7,913 nucleotides of DNA from Oscillospiraceae bacterium (GCA_904501855.1 CAJGCI010000083.1:1-7913), one strand, 5' to 3'. Numbered from the stretch's first letter, positions 1 to 6,324 are shown. Made by a program: numbers and translations. Notes: generated by a model from the sequence alone, not told the origin.

Positions 1-832
1 AAAATAATCGTTTCTCATAATTTGATCGGTCCTCTTTCTTATGCACATTGAAGATCACGCGGTCCATAGCGCCGGGATGCTCCGCCAGCCACCGGCTGAC
101 AGTGTCCACGGCGATCTCGCAGGCCCGCTCCTTCGGGAAGCGGAATACGCCGGTGGAGATGCTGCAGAAGGCCACGGAACGGATCCCGTTTTTAAGACAC
201 AGATCCAGGGTATTGCGGTAGCATGCCGCCAGGTCCTCCTCCAGTTCCGGTGTCAGGCCCGTCTCCACGATGGGTCCCACGATATGGATGATATGCTCCG
301 CCGGCAGGTTGTATCCGCCGGTGAGCATGGGCACCGCCGTGGGCTGTTCGTACCCGGGGCCGAACCGGTCCCGCAGCTCATTCATCTGCCGGGCACACTC
401 TTCCCGCAGCTGGATGCCGGCGTAGGTGTGGATGCAGTTGTCGATGCAGTGATGCATGGGGATGAAACATCCCAGCATCTGGGAGTTTGCGGCGTTGACG
501 ATGGCGCCCGCCTTCAGGGTCGTGATATCTCCCTGCCACAGGGACAGGATGTCCCCGGCGGGGTGTCCGCTCCCCTCCTCACGGATGGTGGGGATCTCCT
601 CCATGGTGACGATGCCCCGTTCCAGGCTCCGCTCCTTCAGATACTCGTCCTGCACCTGCAGCACGTCCGCACGCATCCTCCGTGGGCTGCGCACGTTCAT
701 CAGCGCCCGCAGGAGCTGCTGACGGCCGGGTACGTCTTCCGGCGTCTCCAGATCCCGGTAGGACCGGGAGTCCTCCTTGAATTGTTCCACCAGGAAGGAG
801 AGCCTCTCCTCCTGTGTCGGGACGTTTCTCAT
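1..832 (-). CDS. Zinc-dependent macrodomain protein-ADP-ribose hydrolase (3' end off window)
   Basis: Predicted cytoplasmic enzyme that removes ADP-ribose from modified proteins. The 277 visible residues start at an ATG at 832, 7 bases after a GGAGGAGGG ribosome site that lies in the end of the Rrf2 gene. An alpha-helical N-terminal extension (about 1-90) precedes the macrodomain (about 95-277). Visible macrodomain motifs are GDIT (101-104), the ADP-ribose-binding NAAN (113-116), and GCFIPMHHC (121-129). In the last, C122, H127 and C129 match the zinc ligands of the Firmicutes zinc macrodomain class (S. aureus SAV0325 / S. pyogenes type). The phosphate-loop motif STGVFRFP lies at 226-233. The frame is still open at base 1, but length and motifs suggest only a few residues are missing. 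Family knowledge: such enzymes often sit beside SirTM-type sirtuins, and any partner would lie beyond the left edge. The fold and class are secure; the substrate is inferred. Confidence 0.9.
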   Translation of the reverse strand, partial: MRNVPTQEERLSFLVEQFKEDSRSYRDLETPEDVPGRQQLLRALMNVRSPRRMRADVLQVQDEYLKERSLERGIVTMEEIPTIREEGSGHPAGDILSLWQGDITTLKAGAIVNAANSQMLGCFIPMHHCIDNCIHTYAGIQLREECARQMNELRDRFGPGYEQPTAVPMLTGGYNLPAEHIIHIVGPIVETGLTPELEEDLAACYRNTLDLCLKNGIRSVAFCSISTGVFRFPKERACEIAVDTVSRWLAEHPGAMDRVIFNVHKKEDRSNYEKRLF

Positions 833-835
833 CCG

Positions 836-1276
836 TCATCCCTCCTCCCGGAGAAGCCCGTCCAGTCCGTCGTGGAGATCCGCCAGGGTGTACTGACGCA
901 TCTTCTCCTCCATGGCGTTCTGGATCTCCCGGAGTTTCCCGTCCAGCAGCGTGTGGATGTTCCGTCCCACGGGGCAGTCCGGATTGGGGCTGTCATGGAA
1001 CCGGAACAGATCCCCCTCCTCCACGGGCTCGATGGCCGCGTAGACATCGTAGAAGGAGATCTCCTCCAGCGGCTTCGGGATGGTGATCCCCGCCACGCCC
1101 TGGGAGCTCTCGATGAGTCCCGCATTCTTCAGCTGGCCGAGGATCCTGCGCACCACCACGGGGTTCGTTTGGATGCTCCCCGCCAGAAAATCGCTGGTGA
1201 CTTTATATTCATTTTGAAAGGTATCGATGGCTGTCAGGATGTGCAGCCCGATGGTGAAACGGCTGGAGATCTGCAT
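836..1276 (-). CDS. Rrf2 family transcriptional repressor
   Basis: A 146-residue DNA-binding regulator beginning MQISSRFTIGLHIL, the typical Rrf2 start. A winged helix-turn-helix spans about residues 1-70, with the recognition helix near TNPVVVRRILGQLKNAGLI (37-55), followed by a dimerisation helix in the C-terminal half. Only one cysteine is present (C101, in NPDCPVG). The three-cysteine iron-sulfur ligand set of IscR/NsrR is therefore absent, and the protein resembles the YwnA-like branch, which has no cluster. The ATG at 1276 has a strong GGGAGGAGG site (1283-1291). The stop is 3 bases from the macrodomain start, so the two genes form an operon and are probably translationally linked. Two matching inverted repeats around its own promoter suggest autorepression. 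The inducing signal cannot be read from the sequence; the lone cysteine could sense thiol oxidation, but that is inference. Confidence 0.93.
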   Translation of the reverse strand: MQISSRFTIGLHILTAIDTFQNEYKVTSDFLAGSIQTNPVVVRRILGQLKNAGLIESSQGVAGITIPKPLEEISFYDVYAAIEPVEEGDLFRFHDSPNPDCPVGRNIHTLLDGKLREIQNAMEEKMRQYTLADLHDGLDGLLREEG

Positions 1277-1282
1277 GCCGTG

Positions 1283-1291
1283 CCTCCTCCC
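1283..1291 (-). promoter_or_regulatory. Ribosome binding site of the Rrf2 gene
   Basis: Reads GGGAGGAGG on the minus strand, ending 6 bases before the ATG at 1276. It fixes the start of the regulator. Confidence 0.75.
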
Positions 1292-1298
1292 TGTTATT

Positions 1299-1317
1299 TG
1301 TAATCGTGTTGGTTACA
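1299..1317. promoter_or_regulatory. Putative Rrf2 operator 1 (TGTAA-N9-TTACA)
   Basis: Inverted repeat with 5-bp perfect arms (1299-1303 and 1313-1317) and a 9-base spacer. It sits just downstream of the predicted transcription start of the Rrf2-macrodomain operon. Operator 2 has the same arms and spacing, which is the main argument that this is a binding site. The sequence resembles dyads bound by Rrf2-family dimers; assignment to this regulator is inferred from position. Confidence 0.65.
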
Positions 1318-1328
1318 TCTTCAGGCGC

Positions 1329-1357
1329 AATATATCACACTCAACCTGTAATGTCAA
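1329..1357 (-). promoter_or_regulatory. Promoter of the Rrf2-macrodomain operon
   Basis: On the minus strand a perfect -35 TTGACA (1352-1357) is followed after 17 bases by the -10 TATATT (1329-1334). Transcription should begin near 1322. The -35 box lies inside operator 2, so a bound dimer there would block RNA polymerase. Confidence 0.8.
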
Positions 1358-1368
1358 CAGTTACAGGT
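1344..1368. promoter_or_regulatory. Putative Rrf2 operator 2 (ACCTGTAA-N9-TTACAGGT)
   Basis: Perfect 8-bp arms (1344-1351 and 1361-1368) around 9 bases. The core TGTAA-N9-TTACA is identical in geometry to the copy at 1299-1317, and this one is the stronger of the two. It covers the -35 box of the Rrf2 promoter. Centre-to-centre distance to operator 1 is 48 bp, so cooperative binding is possible. The divergent small membrane gene starts about 90 bases away and could share the control. Confidence 0.75.
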
Positions 1369-1443
1369 AATTTTTCTGTGAACTGTGCTCCCCTTCCCTT
1401 GACGGCTTTCCCGAATTAGGATAACTTGATGACGAACCATTCC

Positions 1444-1450
1444 ATGGAGG
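1444..1450 (+). promoter_or_regulatory. Ribosome binding site deciding the start of the small membrane protein
   Basis: ATGGAGG with 8 bases to the ATG at 1459. The in-frame TTG (1426), ATG (1429) and ATG (1444) upstream have no such site, so the 62-residue form is preferred over longer ones. Confidence 0.65.
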
Positions 1451-1458
1451 AAACCAAT

Positions 1459-1647
1459 ATGATCAAAAACAAAGTCGTTGCATTCATCCTGTTTCTGGTC
1501 CTGTTCCTGGTCTTCTGGAACATGCTGGACCTGCTGTACTGTGCCGTGATCACTCGCAGCAGCTATCATTTCGCCGGGCTGGGCGATCTGGGTCTTCCCG
1601 TCATCATCGCCGCCGTCGTCGGCTGGCTGCTTATTCTCAGAAAATGA
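1459..1647 (+). CDS. Small two-helix membrane protein of unknown function
   Basis: A 62-residue protein starting MIKNKVVAFILF. Two hydrophobic segments (about 6-28 and 45-60) are separated by a short polar loop holding ITRSSYHFAG; it ends LILRK. With basic residues at both ends, both termini are probably cytoplasmic. The start at 1459 is chosen because a GGAGG lies 8 bases upstream. The stop overlaps the ATG of the next gene (ATGA at 1644-1647), so the two are probably co-translated. I do not recognise a named family. It is very likely a real gene given the coherent membrane topology, the ribosome site and the coupled downstream gene, but no role can be assigned. Confidence 0.75.
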   Translation: MIKNKVVAFILFLVLFLVFWNMLDLLYCAVITRSSYHFAGLGDLGLPVIIAAVVGWLLILRK

Positions 1648-2216
1648 GTACGGACCGGTACGATCCTCTCCCCGTTCACAGCCGGGCGGAGTTCCGTCAG
1701 TGGCTCTCCGAACACAGCGGAACGGAAGCGGAATGCTGGGTCTGTGTCGTGAAGGGCGAACCTGCGGATGAGGAGCATCTGTGGTATCTGGACGCCGTGG
1801 AGGAAGCGCTGTGTTTCGGATGGATCGACAGCACGTTTATAGGGTCGGAAAACCTGCAGCGGTTCTCCCCCCGGCAGAAAAACAGCCCCTGGACGGAGCT
1901 GAACAAGGAGCGTGTCCGGAGGCTGGAGAAACTGGGCCGGATGACGGATGCCGGACGGGCGGTTCTGCCGCCCATGGGCCCCCGCAGCTTCCGCATCGAC
2001 GGGGATGTGAAGGACGCCCTGATCCGCGCCCGGGCATGGTCCGCCTTCCGGCGGTTCCCGCCTCTGTACCAGCGGGTGCGGGCCTACAACGTGGTCTTTC
2101 TGAAAAAGCGGGATCCGGAGGGATACGAGAAGGCGCTGGAGCGCCTCATCCGGGAGACCAGAGCCGGACGGATGTACGGCAGCTGGAACGACTACGGACG
2201 GCTGCTGGACTACTGA
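1644..2216 (+). CDS. YdeI/OmpD-associated (OmdA) family protein
   Basis: A 190-residue soluble protein without a signal peptide. It shows the hallmarks of the YdeI/OmpD-associated family: an N-terminal region with FRQWLSEHSG (17-26), the central ALCFGWIDS (55-63), then FSPRQKNSPWTELN (74-87) and ERVRRLEKLGRM (89-100). Its C-terminal part is rich in arginine and aromatic residues. Family members have been linked to protection against bacteriocins or peptides and to envelope phenotypes, but the biochemical activity is unknown. The ATG overlaps the stop of the preceding small membrane gene, so translation is likely coupled; no independent ribosome site is obvious. Length is normal for the family and all motifs are intact. 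A terminator follows 23 bases after the stop. Confidence 0.87.
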   Translation: MSTDRYDPLPVHSRAEFRQWLSEHSGTEAECWVCVVKGEPADEEHLWYLDAVEEALCFGWIDSTFIGSENLQRFSPRQKNSPWTELNKERVRRLEKLGRMTDAGRAVLPPMGPRSFRIDGDVKDALIRARAWSAFRRFPPLYQRVRAYNVVFLKKRDPEGYEKALERLIRETRAGRMYGSWNDYGRLLDY

Positions 2217-2239
2217 CCGTTCCGGAAAGAACGAGACGA

Positions 2240-2278
2240 AAAAAGAGAGTTCTGCGAATACTGCAGAACTCTCTTTTT
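2240..2278. terminator. Bidirectional intrinsic terminator
   Basis: Perfect stem GAGAGTTCTGC (2245-2255) with GCAGAACTCTC (2263-2273) and a 7-base loop. It is extended by A5/T5 on either side (2240-2244 and 2274-2278), so both strands have a U-tract. It lies between the convergent YdeI-type gene (ends 2216) and the first SLH gene (ends 2294) and can serve both. Confidence 0.9.
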
Positions 2279-2293
2279 GTATTGTCGGGTAAA

Positions 2294-4039
2294 TCAGCCG
2301 TCCTCGTTCCGGTATACGCCGAAGGTGTGGATCATGCAGGCCACCTGTGCCCGCGTCAGCTGTTCCGCCGGACCGAGGATTCCGTGGCTTCCCTGGACGA
2401 TCTGATTCGTCGCCGCCCAGCGCATGGGCTCCACGGCGTAGGGCACCACGTCCCCGCCGTCGTCAAACTGATCCAGCTCGACGGAAGCCGTGAGATCATA
2501 TCCTTTATAGAAGGCATACTTGTACAGCATGGCCACGAACTGCTGACGGGTGATCACCGCGTCGGGACGGAAGGTGGCGTCATAGTAGCCGGTAATGAAT
2601 CCGTTCTGGGTGGCCCAGATCACCGCGTCGGTGTACCCTTCCTGTCCGGTGAGATCCGCGTAGCTGACGGTGCCGGTGACTTCCGGTTTGCCGTCCATGG
2701 CGTACAGGATCCGGGTGGCCTGCTGACGGGTCACGAGGCCTTTGGGCATGAACTCATGTTCCCGCACGGGATTCATGTATCCGTGGGAGACGGTGAAGTT
2801 CACGCCGTTAAGATACCAGGCGTTGTCCTTCACGTCCTCCAGATCCTCCGAAGGCAGCGGTCTGTTCTCCGGAACTTCCTCTTCCGGCGCGACATCGCTC
2901 ACCACCTGCCTGGACGGGCTCTCGTCATTGATCGCCAGGAGCATGACCGCCAGCTGGCTGCGGGGGACGACTCCCTCCGGATCCAGAAGATCCGGTGTGA
3001 TCCCTTCCAGGATCCCCCGGCTCACCGCCCACTTGACGGAGGCGCTGGCATACTCGGCGACACGGTCCCGGTCGGCAAACCGGGACAGGGCGCTGCGCTC
3101 TGTGGCATCCATGTTCATCACGTTGGAGGCGTAGCGGTGGATGGCGGTGGCCATCTGCTGCCGGGTGATGGGAAGATCCGGCCGGAACGTGTTGTCCGTA
3201 AATCCGTTCAGGATGTCATGATCCTCCGCCCACACCGTGGCCTTGGCAAACCAGGTCCCGGCGGGGATATCCGTATACAGTTCCCGCAGTTCCGTCTCGG
3301 GATAGCCGGCCATGGCATACAGAGACTGCACGGCCTGGGAACGGGTCACGGGCTCCTCCGGCTGGAACAGTCCGGATCCGGTGCCGGTCATATAGCCGCG
3401 GTCCACGGCGGCATAGACATAGTTTTCATACCAGGTGCTCTCCACGTCGGAAAAGACCCGGGGTCCCGCGGAGACCTGCAGCGTCACGTCCTCCTCCGGC
3501 ATGGTGAAGGTATACACATCGGAGCCGCGGACGGTGTGAAGGATCACTTCCTCCGGCGCGCATTCCACGGACTGCACCCGTTTCCCCTCCGGCAGCTGCA
3601 CCGTGAGGCTCACTTCCTCTCCGGGCGCGGCGGAGGAAGGCTCCGCGTTCACCGTGATCTCCGGATCGCTGCAGTCGCAGCGGATGCCGAAGGAACCCTG
3701 CGGCAGGACGGTGACGAATACCGTCACATCGGAATCCGGCATGACGGCGCTGTAGACATTTTCCTTCTCTGCCGTCATGGTGATGCGGTTGGAGGAGGCA
3801 TCCTCCATCCATACGAAGGCCGCACGGTAGCCGTGTTCCGGCAGCACCGTCGCTTTCAGCGTCCGTCCCGCCGGCAGACCGGAATCCGACAGGGTGACGG
3901 CCGCGTGCTCGGTCTCCCGGGCCGAGGCGGCATGCTGCGCCGCATTGGAATCGATGACGTTCTTCCCTGCCAGCACTCCCACGGAGAGGATCAGAAGGAT
4001 GGCCAGGGTCAGGATCACATATGTTCTTGTCTTCTTCAC
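2294..4039 (-). CDS. Cell-wall protein with two beta repeats and six SLH domains (paralogue A)
   Basis: Secreted protein of 581 residues, predicted to attach non-covalently to secondary cell-wall polymer. The N-terminus MKKTRTYVILTL followed by a hydrophobic stretch to about residue 25 is a signal peptide (possible cleavage after VLA) or an anchor. Two InlB/Ig-like beta repeats follow (about 47-112 and 126-191); each ends in the MPxxDVT signature (MPDSDVT, MPEEDVT). Six SLH domains form two triplets, starting near 196, 255, 320, 400, 459 and 523. Their polymer-binding motifs read VTRSQ, ITRQQ, VPRSQ, VTRQQ, ITRQQ and LTRAQ. An acidic linker (about 373-400) joins the triplets. The GTG at 4039 is preferred to the GTG at 4048 because AGGAGG then sits 8 bases upstream instead of overlapping the start codon. 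No enzymatic domain is seen, so the role is probably structural or adhesive. Confidence 0.9.
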   Translation of the reverse strand: MKKTRTYVILTLAILLILSVGVLAGKNVIDSNAAQHAASARETEHAAVTLSDSGLPAGRTLKATVLPEHGYRAAFVWMEDASSNRITMTAEKENVYSAVMPDSDVTVFVTVLPQGSFGIRCDCSDPEITVNAEPSSAAPGEEVSLTVQLPEGKRVQSVECAPEEVILHTVRGSDVYTFTMPEEDVTLQVSAGPRVFSDVESTWYENYVYAAVDRGYMTGTGSGLFQPEEPVTRSQAVQSLYAMAGYPETELRELYTDIPAGTWFAKATVWAEDHDILNGFTDNTFRPDLPITRQQMATAIHRYASNVMNMDATERSALSRFADRDRVAEYASASVKWAVSRGILEGITPDLLDPEGVVPRSQLAVMLLAINDESPSRQVVSDVAPEEEVPENRPLPSEDLEDVKDNAWYLNGVNFTVSHGYMNPVREHEFMPKGLVTRQQATRILYAMDGKPEVTGTVSYADLTGQEGYTDAVIWATQNGFITGYYDATFRPDAVITRQQFVAMLYKYAFYKGYDLTASVELDQFDDGGDVVPYAVEPMRWAATNQIVQGSHGILGPAEQLTRAQVACMIHTFGVYRNEDG

Positions 4040-4047
4040 GACCCTCA

Positions 4048-4053
4048 CCTCCT
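4048..4053 (-). promoter_or_regulatory. Ribosome binding site deciding the start of SLH paralogue A
   Basis: AGGAGG on the minus strand, 8 bases before the GTG at 4039. A GTG at 4048 overlaps this site and so is unlikely to be used. Confidence 0.7.
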
Positions 4054-4127
4054 CACTGTTTCGTCGTGCAGGGTCTTACCGATCTAATGACTCATCATCA
4101 TTATTATTTCGCTTTTATCGTGTCCTC

Positions 4128-4155
4128 ATTGTACCATTAACGGTTGTTATGTCAA
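4128..4155 (-). promoter_or_regulatory. Promoter of SLH paralogue A
   Basis: Minus strand: -35 TTGACA (4150-4155), 16-base spacer, -10 TACAAT (4128-4133), preceded by TGG to form an extended -10. The predicted start near 4121 gives a leader of about 82 bases. The near-consensus boxes suggest strong expression, as expected for an abundant wall protein. Confidence 0.75.
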
Positions 4156-4217
4156 TTCTGTTAGTACTTAATAATTGTAAAATCTCACTAAACATCTCCA
4201 GATTTTCCATGAACTGG

Positions 4218-4246
4218 TTGTTTTTCCCGAAACAGGACGGTATGAT
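4218..4246 (+). promoter_or_regulatory. Promoter of SLH paralogue B
   Basis: Plus strand: -35 TTGTTT (4218-4223), 17-base spacer, -10 TATGAT (4241-4246). The predicted start near 4253 lies 3 bases before the first leader hairpin. It is weaker than the divergent promoter of paralogue A. Confidence 0.6.
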
Positions 4247-4255
4247 GAAGCTGGA

Positions 4256-4392
4256 GACCGGCATTCCCGGTCCCGGACAGAAAACCGCACCTTTACCGTG
4301 GAAGATCATCCTTCGTTTCCAAACGAATATCCCCAGCTTTCGCGTCCCTGCCGTGCGGTTTTCTGTTTTATCGGTTAGCCCCGTTTCGGGGC
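4256..4392 (+). promoter_or_regulatory. Structured 5' leader of SLH paralogue B (candidate cis-regulatory RNA)
   Basis: Three nested or serial structures fill the leader. Hairpin 1 is GACCGG/CCGGTC (4256-4261 and 4267-4272), right at the predicted 5' end. A long-range stem of 14 perfect pairs, ACAGAAAACCGCAC (4277-4290) with GTGCGGTTTTCTGT (4353-4366), encloses 62 bases containing a 6-bp hairpin TTCGTT/AACGAA (4312-4327). Hairpin 3 is GCCCCG/CGGGGC with a 3-base loop (4378-4392), ending 4 bases before the ribosome site. It matches no riboswitch class that I can recognise. Possible roles are translational gating, mRNA stabilisation or an attenuator; the U-tract after the 14-bp stem (TTTT) is weak. 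The stem is clear; the function is inferred. Confidence 0.55.
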
Positions 4393-4396
4393 ATGT

Positions 4397-4402
4397 GAGG
4401 TG
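4397..4402 (+). promoter_or_regulatory. Ribosome binding site deciding the start of SLH paralogue B
   Basis: GAGGTG, 6 bases before the ATG at 4409. An in-frame GTG at 4400 lies within this site and is therefore not favoured. The site directly follows the hairpin at 4378-4392. Confidence 0.65.
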
Positions 4403-4408
4403 ATCGAT

Positions 4409-6199
4409 ATGATAAAACGACTATCCTATGCCGGGATCGCGCTGCTGCTGATCATCGCCCTCATGGGCTCCCTCGGCGTGCTCACGGGAGTGCGCGGTGA
4501 CAGCCGTCAGACCTATTCCCTTACGGCTGCGGAAAACGAGTTCGGCGTGCTGACGCTGTCGGATCAGACTCTGCATGCCGGTGAGACCTTCACGGTCACC
4601 GTGCAGCCGGCGGAGGGATACCGCACCGCTTTCGTGGTGGCGGATGCCCTGACCAGCCGGACCCTGGCGGAACCCAACCGGAAAAAGACCGTGTTCACCG
4701 GTGTGATGCCTTCCCATGACATCACACTGCAGGGCATCTTCGTTCCGGAGAAGGAATACGCCGTGGCGCTTCTGTACAACACGCTCCGCGGAGACTGCTG
4801 GGCTGAGCCCGCCTCCGCTGCCGCCGGCACTCCGGTGATCCTGAACACCTCCGTGAAGGAACCGTATCAGGTGTCCCGCATCGCCTCCGTTCCGGAGGAC
4901 CTTGCGGAGACCATGGTGGCGGGAGAAAACGGAACACGGCTGTTCAACATGCCCGAATCCGATGTGGTGCTGGAGATCGGCATGACCCGGGACGCCTTTG
5001 AGGACGTTCCCGATGACGCCTGGTATGCCTCCTACGTCTACGACATCGTGGACAAGGGCATCATGGCCGGCATCAGTTCCACGGAATTCCAGCCGGAAGG
5101 CCAGGTGACCCGCGCCCAGGCGGCGCAGATCCTCTATACCATGGCCGGCGCTCCCGCGGTGAACACTGCCTCCAGTTTCAATGACGTGTTCCCTGGACAG
5201 TGGCATTACAACCCCATCACCTGGTGTACTTCCAACGGCGTCATGGCCGGCTACTCCTCCGGAGACTTCCTTCCGGATGCCGCCATCACCCGTCAGCAGA
5301 TGACCTCGGTACTGTATAAATATACCACCAAGATCCTGAAGGATCCCGCCTCCGAGCGGGACGATCTTCAGTTCTTCGCGGATAAGGACTCCATCAGCAG
5401 TTATGCCAAGACGTCCATGCAGTGGGCCGTGGCACGGGGCATCATCTCCGGCACACGGGAAAACGGACTGCTGTACATCCAGCCCCAGGGCGTCGTGTCC
5501 CGGGCGCAGATGGCCATCATGCTCTCCTCCATGCTGAGTGACGCCGGAGAACAGACTCCGGTGTCCCCCGCCCCGGAGACGCCGTCTCCCGAGATCACGG
5601 AGAGCCCGTCTCCCGAAGTCACGGAGAGTCCCGAACCGGTGGATGAGGGAACGGACTTCAAGGATGTGAAATCCTACTCCTGGTACCGCAGCGCCGCCGA
5701 CTACTGCGTGGCACAGAACTACATGACCGCCGATGACGGACGGTTCCTTCCCAACAAGGAAGTGACCCGCGGACAGGCCGCCCAGATGCTCTACTCCCTG
5801 GCGGACCGGCCGGCCGTATCCGGGCAGACACCTTTCACGGACATCTCCGCCGGAGTCTACTACAGCGACGCCGTGACCTGGTGTGTCCAACAGGATATCG
5901 CCGCAGGTTTTGCCGACCGCACCTTCCGTCCGGACATCCCCATCAGCCGTCAGCAATTCATCGCGCTGCTGCACCGGTATACGAAGTTCCGGGGCTACAG
6001 GATCGAGCCCTCCGACAACCTGAATAAATTCCCGGACGGCGGCACCGTCTCCGACTATGCCGTCATCCCCATGGGGTGGGCCACCCACTACTCCCTCATC
6101 GCGGGCATCTCCGGCAACCTGGAACCCTTCGGCACTCTCAGCCGCAGCCAGATGGCCTGCATCCTGCAGACCTATGACAGGCAGATCGCCGGCAAGTGA
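4409..6199 (+). CDS. Cell-wall protein with two beta repeats and six SLH domains (paralogue B)
   Basis: Exported protein of 596 residues with the same layout as its divergent neighbour. A basic N-terminus (MIKRLSYAG) and hydrophobic segment (about 6-26) act as signal or anchor. Two beta repeats follow (about 45-112 and 117-192), with MPSHDIT and MPESDVV signatures. Six SLH domains begin near 197, 257, 322, 417, 476 and 541, with motifs VTRAQ, ITRQQ, VSRAQ, VTRGQ, ISRQQ and LSRSQ. The two triplets are joined by a Pro/Ser/Glu linker (about 380-412) that is absent from paralogue A and contains a tandem repeat. The first beta repeats of the two proteins share TLSD, AG and GYR-AFV at equivalent positions, showing common descent. 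The ATG at 4409 is chosen for its spacing from GAGGTG. Probably a structural wall protein, binding cell-wall polymer through both triplets; no catalytic domain is seen. Confidence 0.9.
   Translation: MIKRLSYAGIALLLIIALMGSLGVLTGVRGDSRQTYSLTAAENEFGVLTLSDQTLHAGETFTVTVQPAEGYRTAFVVADALTSRTLAEPNRKKTVFTGVMPSHDITLQGIFVPEKEYAVALLYNTLRGDCWAEPASAAAGTPVILNTSVKEPYQVSRIASVPEDLAETMVAGENGTRLFNMPESDVVLEIGMTRDAFEDVPDDAWYASYVYDIVDKGIMAGISSTEFQPEGQVTRAQAAQILYTMAGAPAVNTASSFNDVFPGQWHYNPITWCTSNGVMAGYSSGDFLPDAAITRQQMTSVLYKYTTKILKDPASERDDLQFFADKDSISSYAKTSMQWAVARGIISGTRENGLLYIQPQGVVSRAQMAIMLSSMLSDAGEQTPVSPAPETPSPEITESPSPEVTESPEPVDEGTDFKDVKSYSWYRSAADYCVAQNYMTADDGRFLPNKEVTRGQAAQMLYSLADRPAVSGQTPFTDISAGVYYSDAVTWCVQQDIAAGFADRTFRPDIPISRQQFIALLHRYTKFRGYRIEPSDNLNKFPDGGTVSDYAVIPMGWATHYSLIAGISGNLEPFGTLSRSQMACILQTYDRQIAGK
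5582..5629 (+). repeat. Two-copy 24-bp tandem repeat in the SLH linker
   Basis: Units 5582-5605 and 5606-5629 differ at only three positions and encode PSPEITES and PSPEVTES. A degenerate start of a third unit (PEP) follows. The repeat lengthens the Pro/Ser/Glu hinge between the two SLH triplets, and its copy number could vary between strains. Confidence 0.8.
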
Positions 6200-6219
6200 C
6201 CTGCTGTCGACGATAACAG

Positions 6220-6255
6220 AAACCTCCCGTACCGAGATCGGTACGGGAGGTTTTT
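6220..6255 (+). terminator. Intrinsic terminator of SLH paralogue B
   Basis: A 15-bp perfect stem (6220-6234 with 6239-6253) built on ACCTCCCGTACCG, loop AGAT, then T-run 6251-6255. It begins 21 bases after the stop at 6199. Confidence 0.9.
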
Positions 6256-6288
6256 CCGTCATTTCTCCGGACCCGCAATCCGGACATG

Positions 6289-6324
6289 AAAAAGATGCCG
6301 TCTCCGGAGAGACAGCATCTTTTT
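6289..6324. terminator. Second (bidirectional) intrinsic terminator between convergent genes
   Basis: Stem AAAAAGATGC (6289-6298) with GCATCTTTTT (6315-6324), one C/A mismatch, then GTCTC/GAGAC around a CGGA loop. T-runs occur on both strands. It lies 8 bases beyond the stop of the minus-strand protease and is its terminator; it also backs up the SLH terminator. Confidence 0.85.

Noticed and set aside
41..1303. 420-codon open frame on the plus strand
   Set aside because: It is antisense to the macrodomain and Rrf2 genes, which have clear family motifs and ribosome sites. Its translation is low-complexity, rich in His, Gly and Leu, as expected for a shadow of GC-rich coding DNA.
1399..1427. 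Plus-strand promoter for the small membrane protein (TTGACG then TAACTT)
   Set aside because: The -10 box matches consensus poorly at any acceptable spacing, so it is too weak to list as a feature.
1781..4087. 768-codon open frame on the plus strand
   Set aside because: It crosses a terminator and two convergent genes with strong homology features. Its translation shows no domain and is antisense to the SLH gene.
4336..4348. Minus-strand GGGACGCGAAAGC resembling part of the c-di-GMP-I riboswitch core
   Set aside because: The partner GGCAAACC element and tetraloop helix of that riboswitch are missing. The minus-strand promoter of SLH paralogue A also lies downstream of it, so it would not be in that gene's leader.
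4277..4366. A miniature transposable element bounded by 14-bp inverted repeats
   Set aside because: No target-site duplication flanks the arms (flanks CCCGG and TTTAT), and no second copy is seen in the window. A leader RNA structure fits its place better.
4400..4411. GTG at 4400 as the start of SLH paralogue B
   Set aside because: It lies inside the ribosome binding site; the ATG at 4409 has proper spacing.
4421..6262. 613-codon open frame on the minus strand
   Set aside because: It is antisense to SLH paralogue B and shows no recognisable domain; it runs over the terminator stem at 6220-6255.
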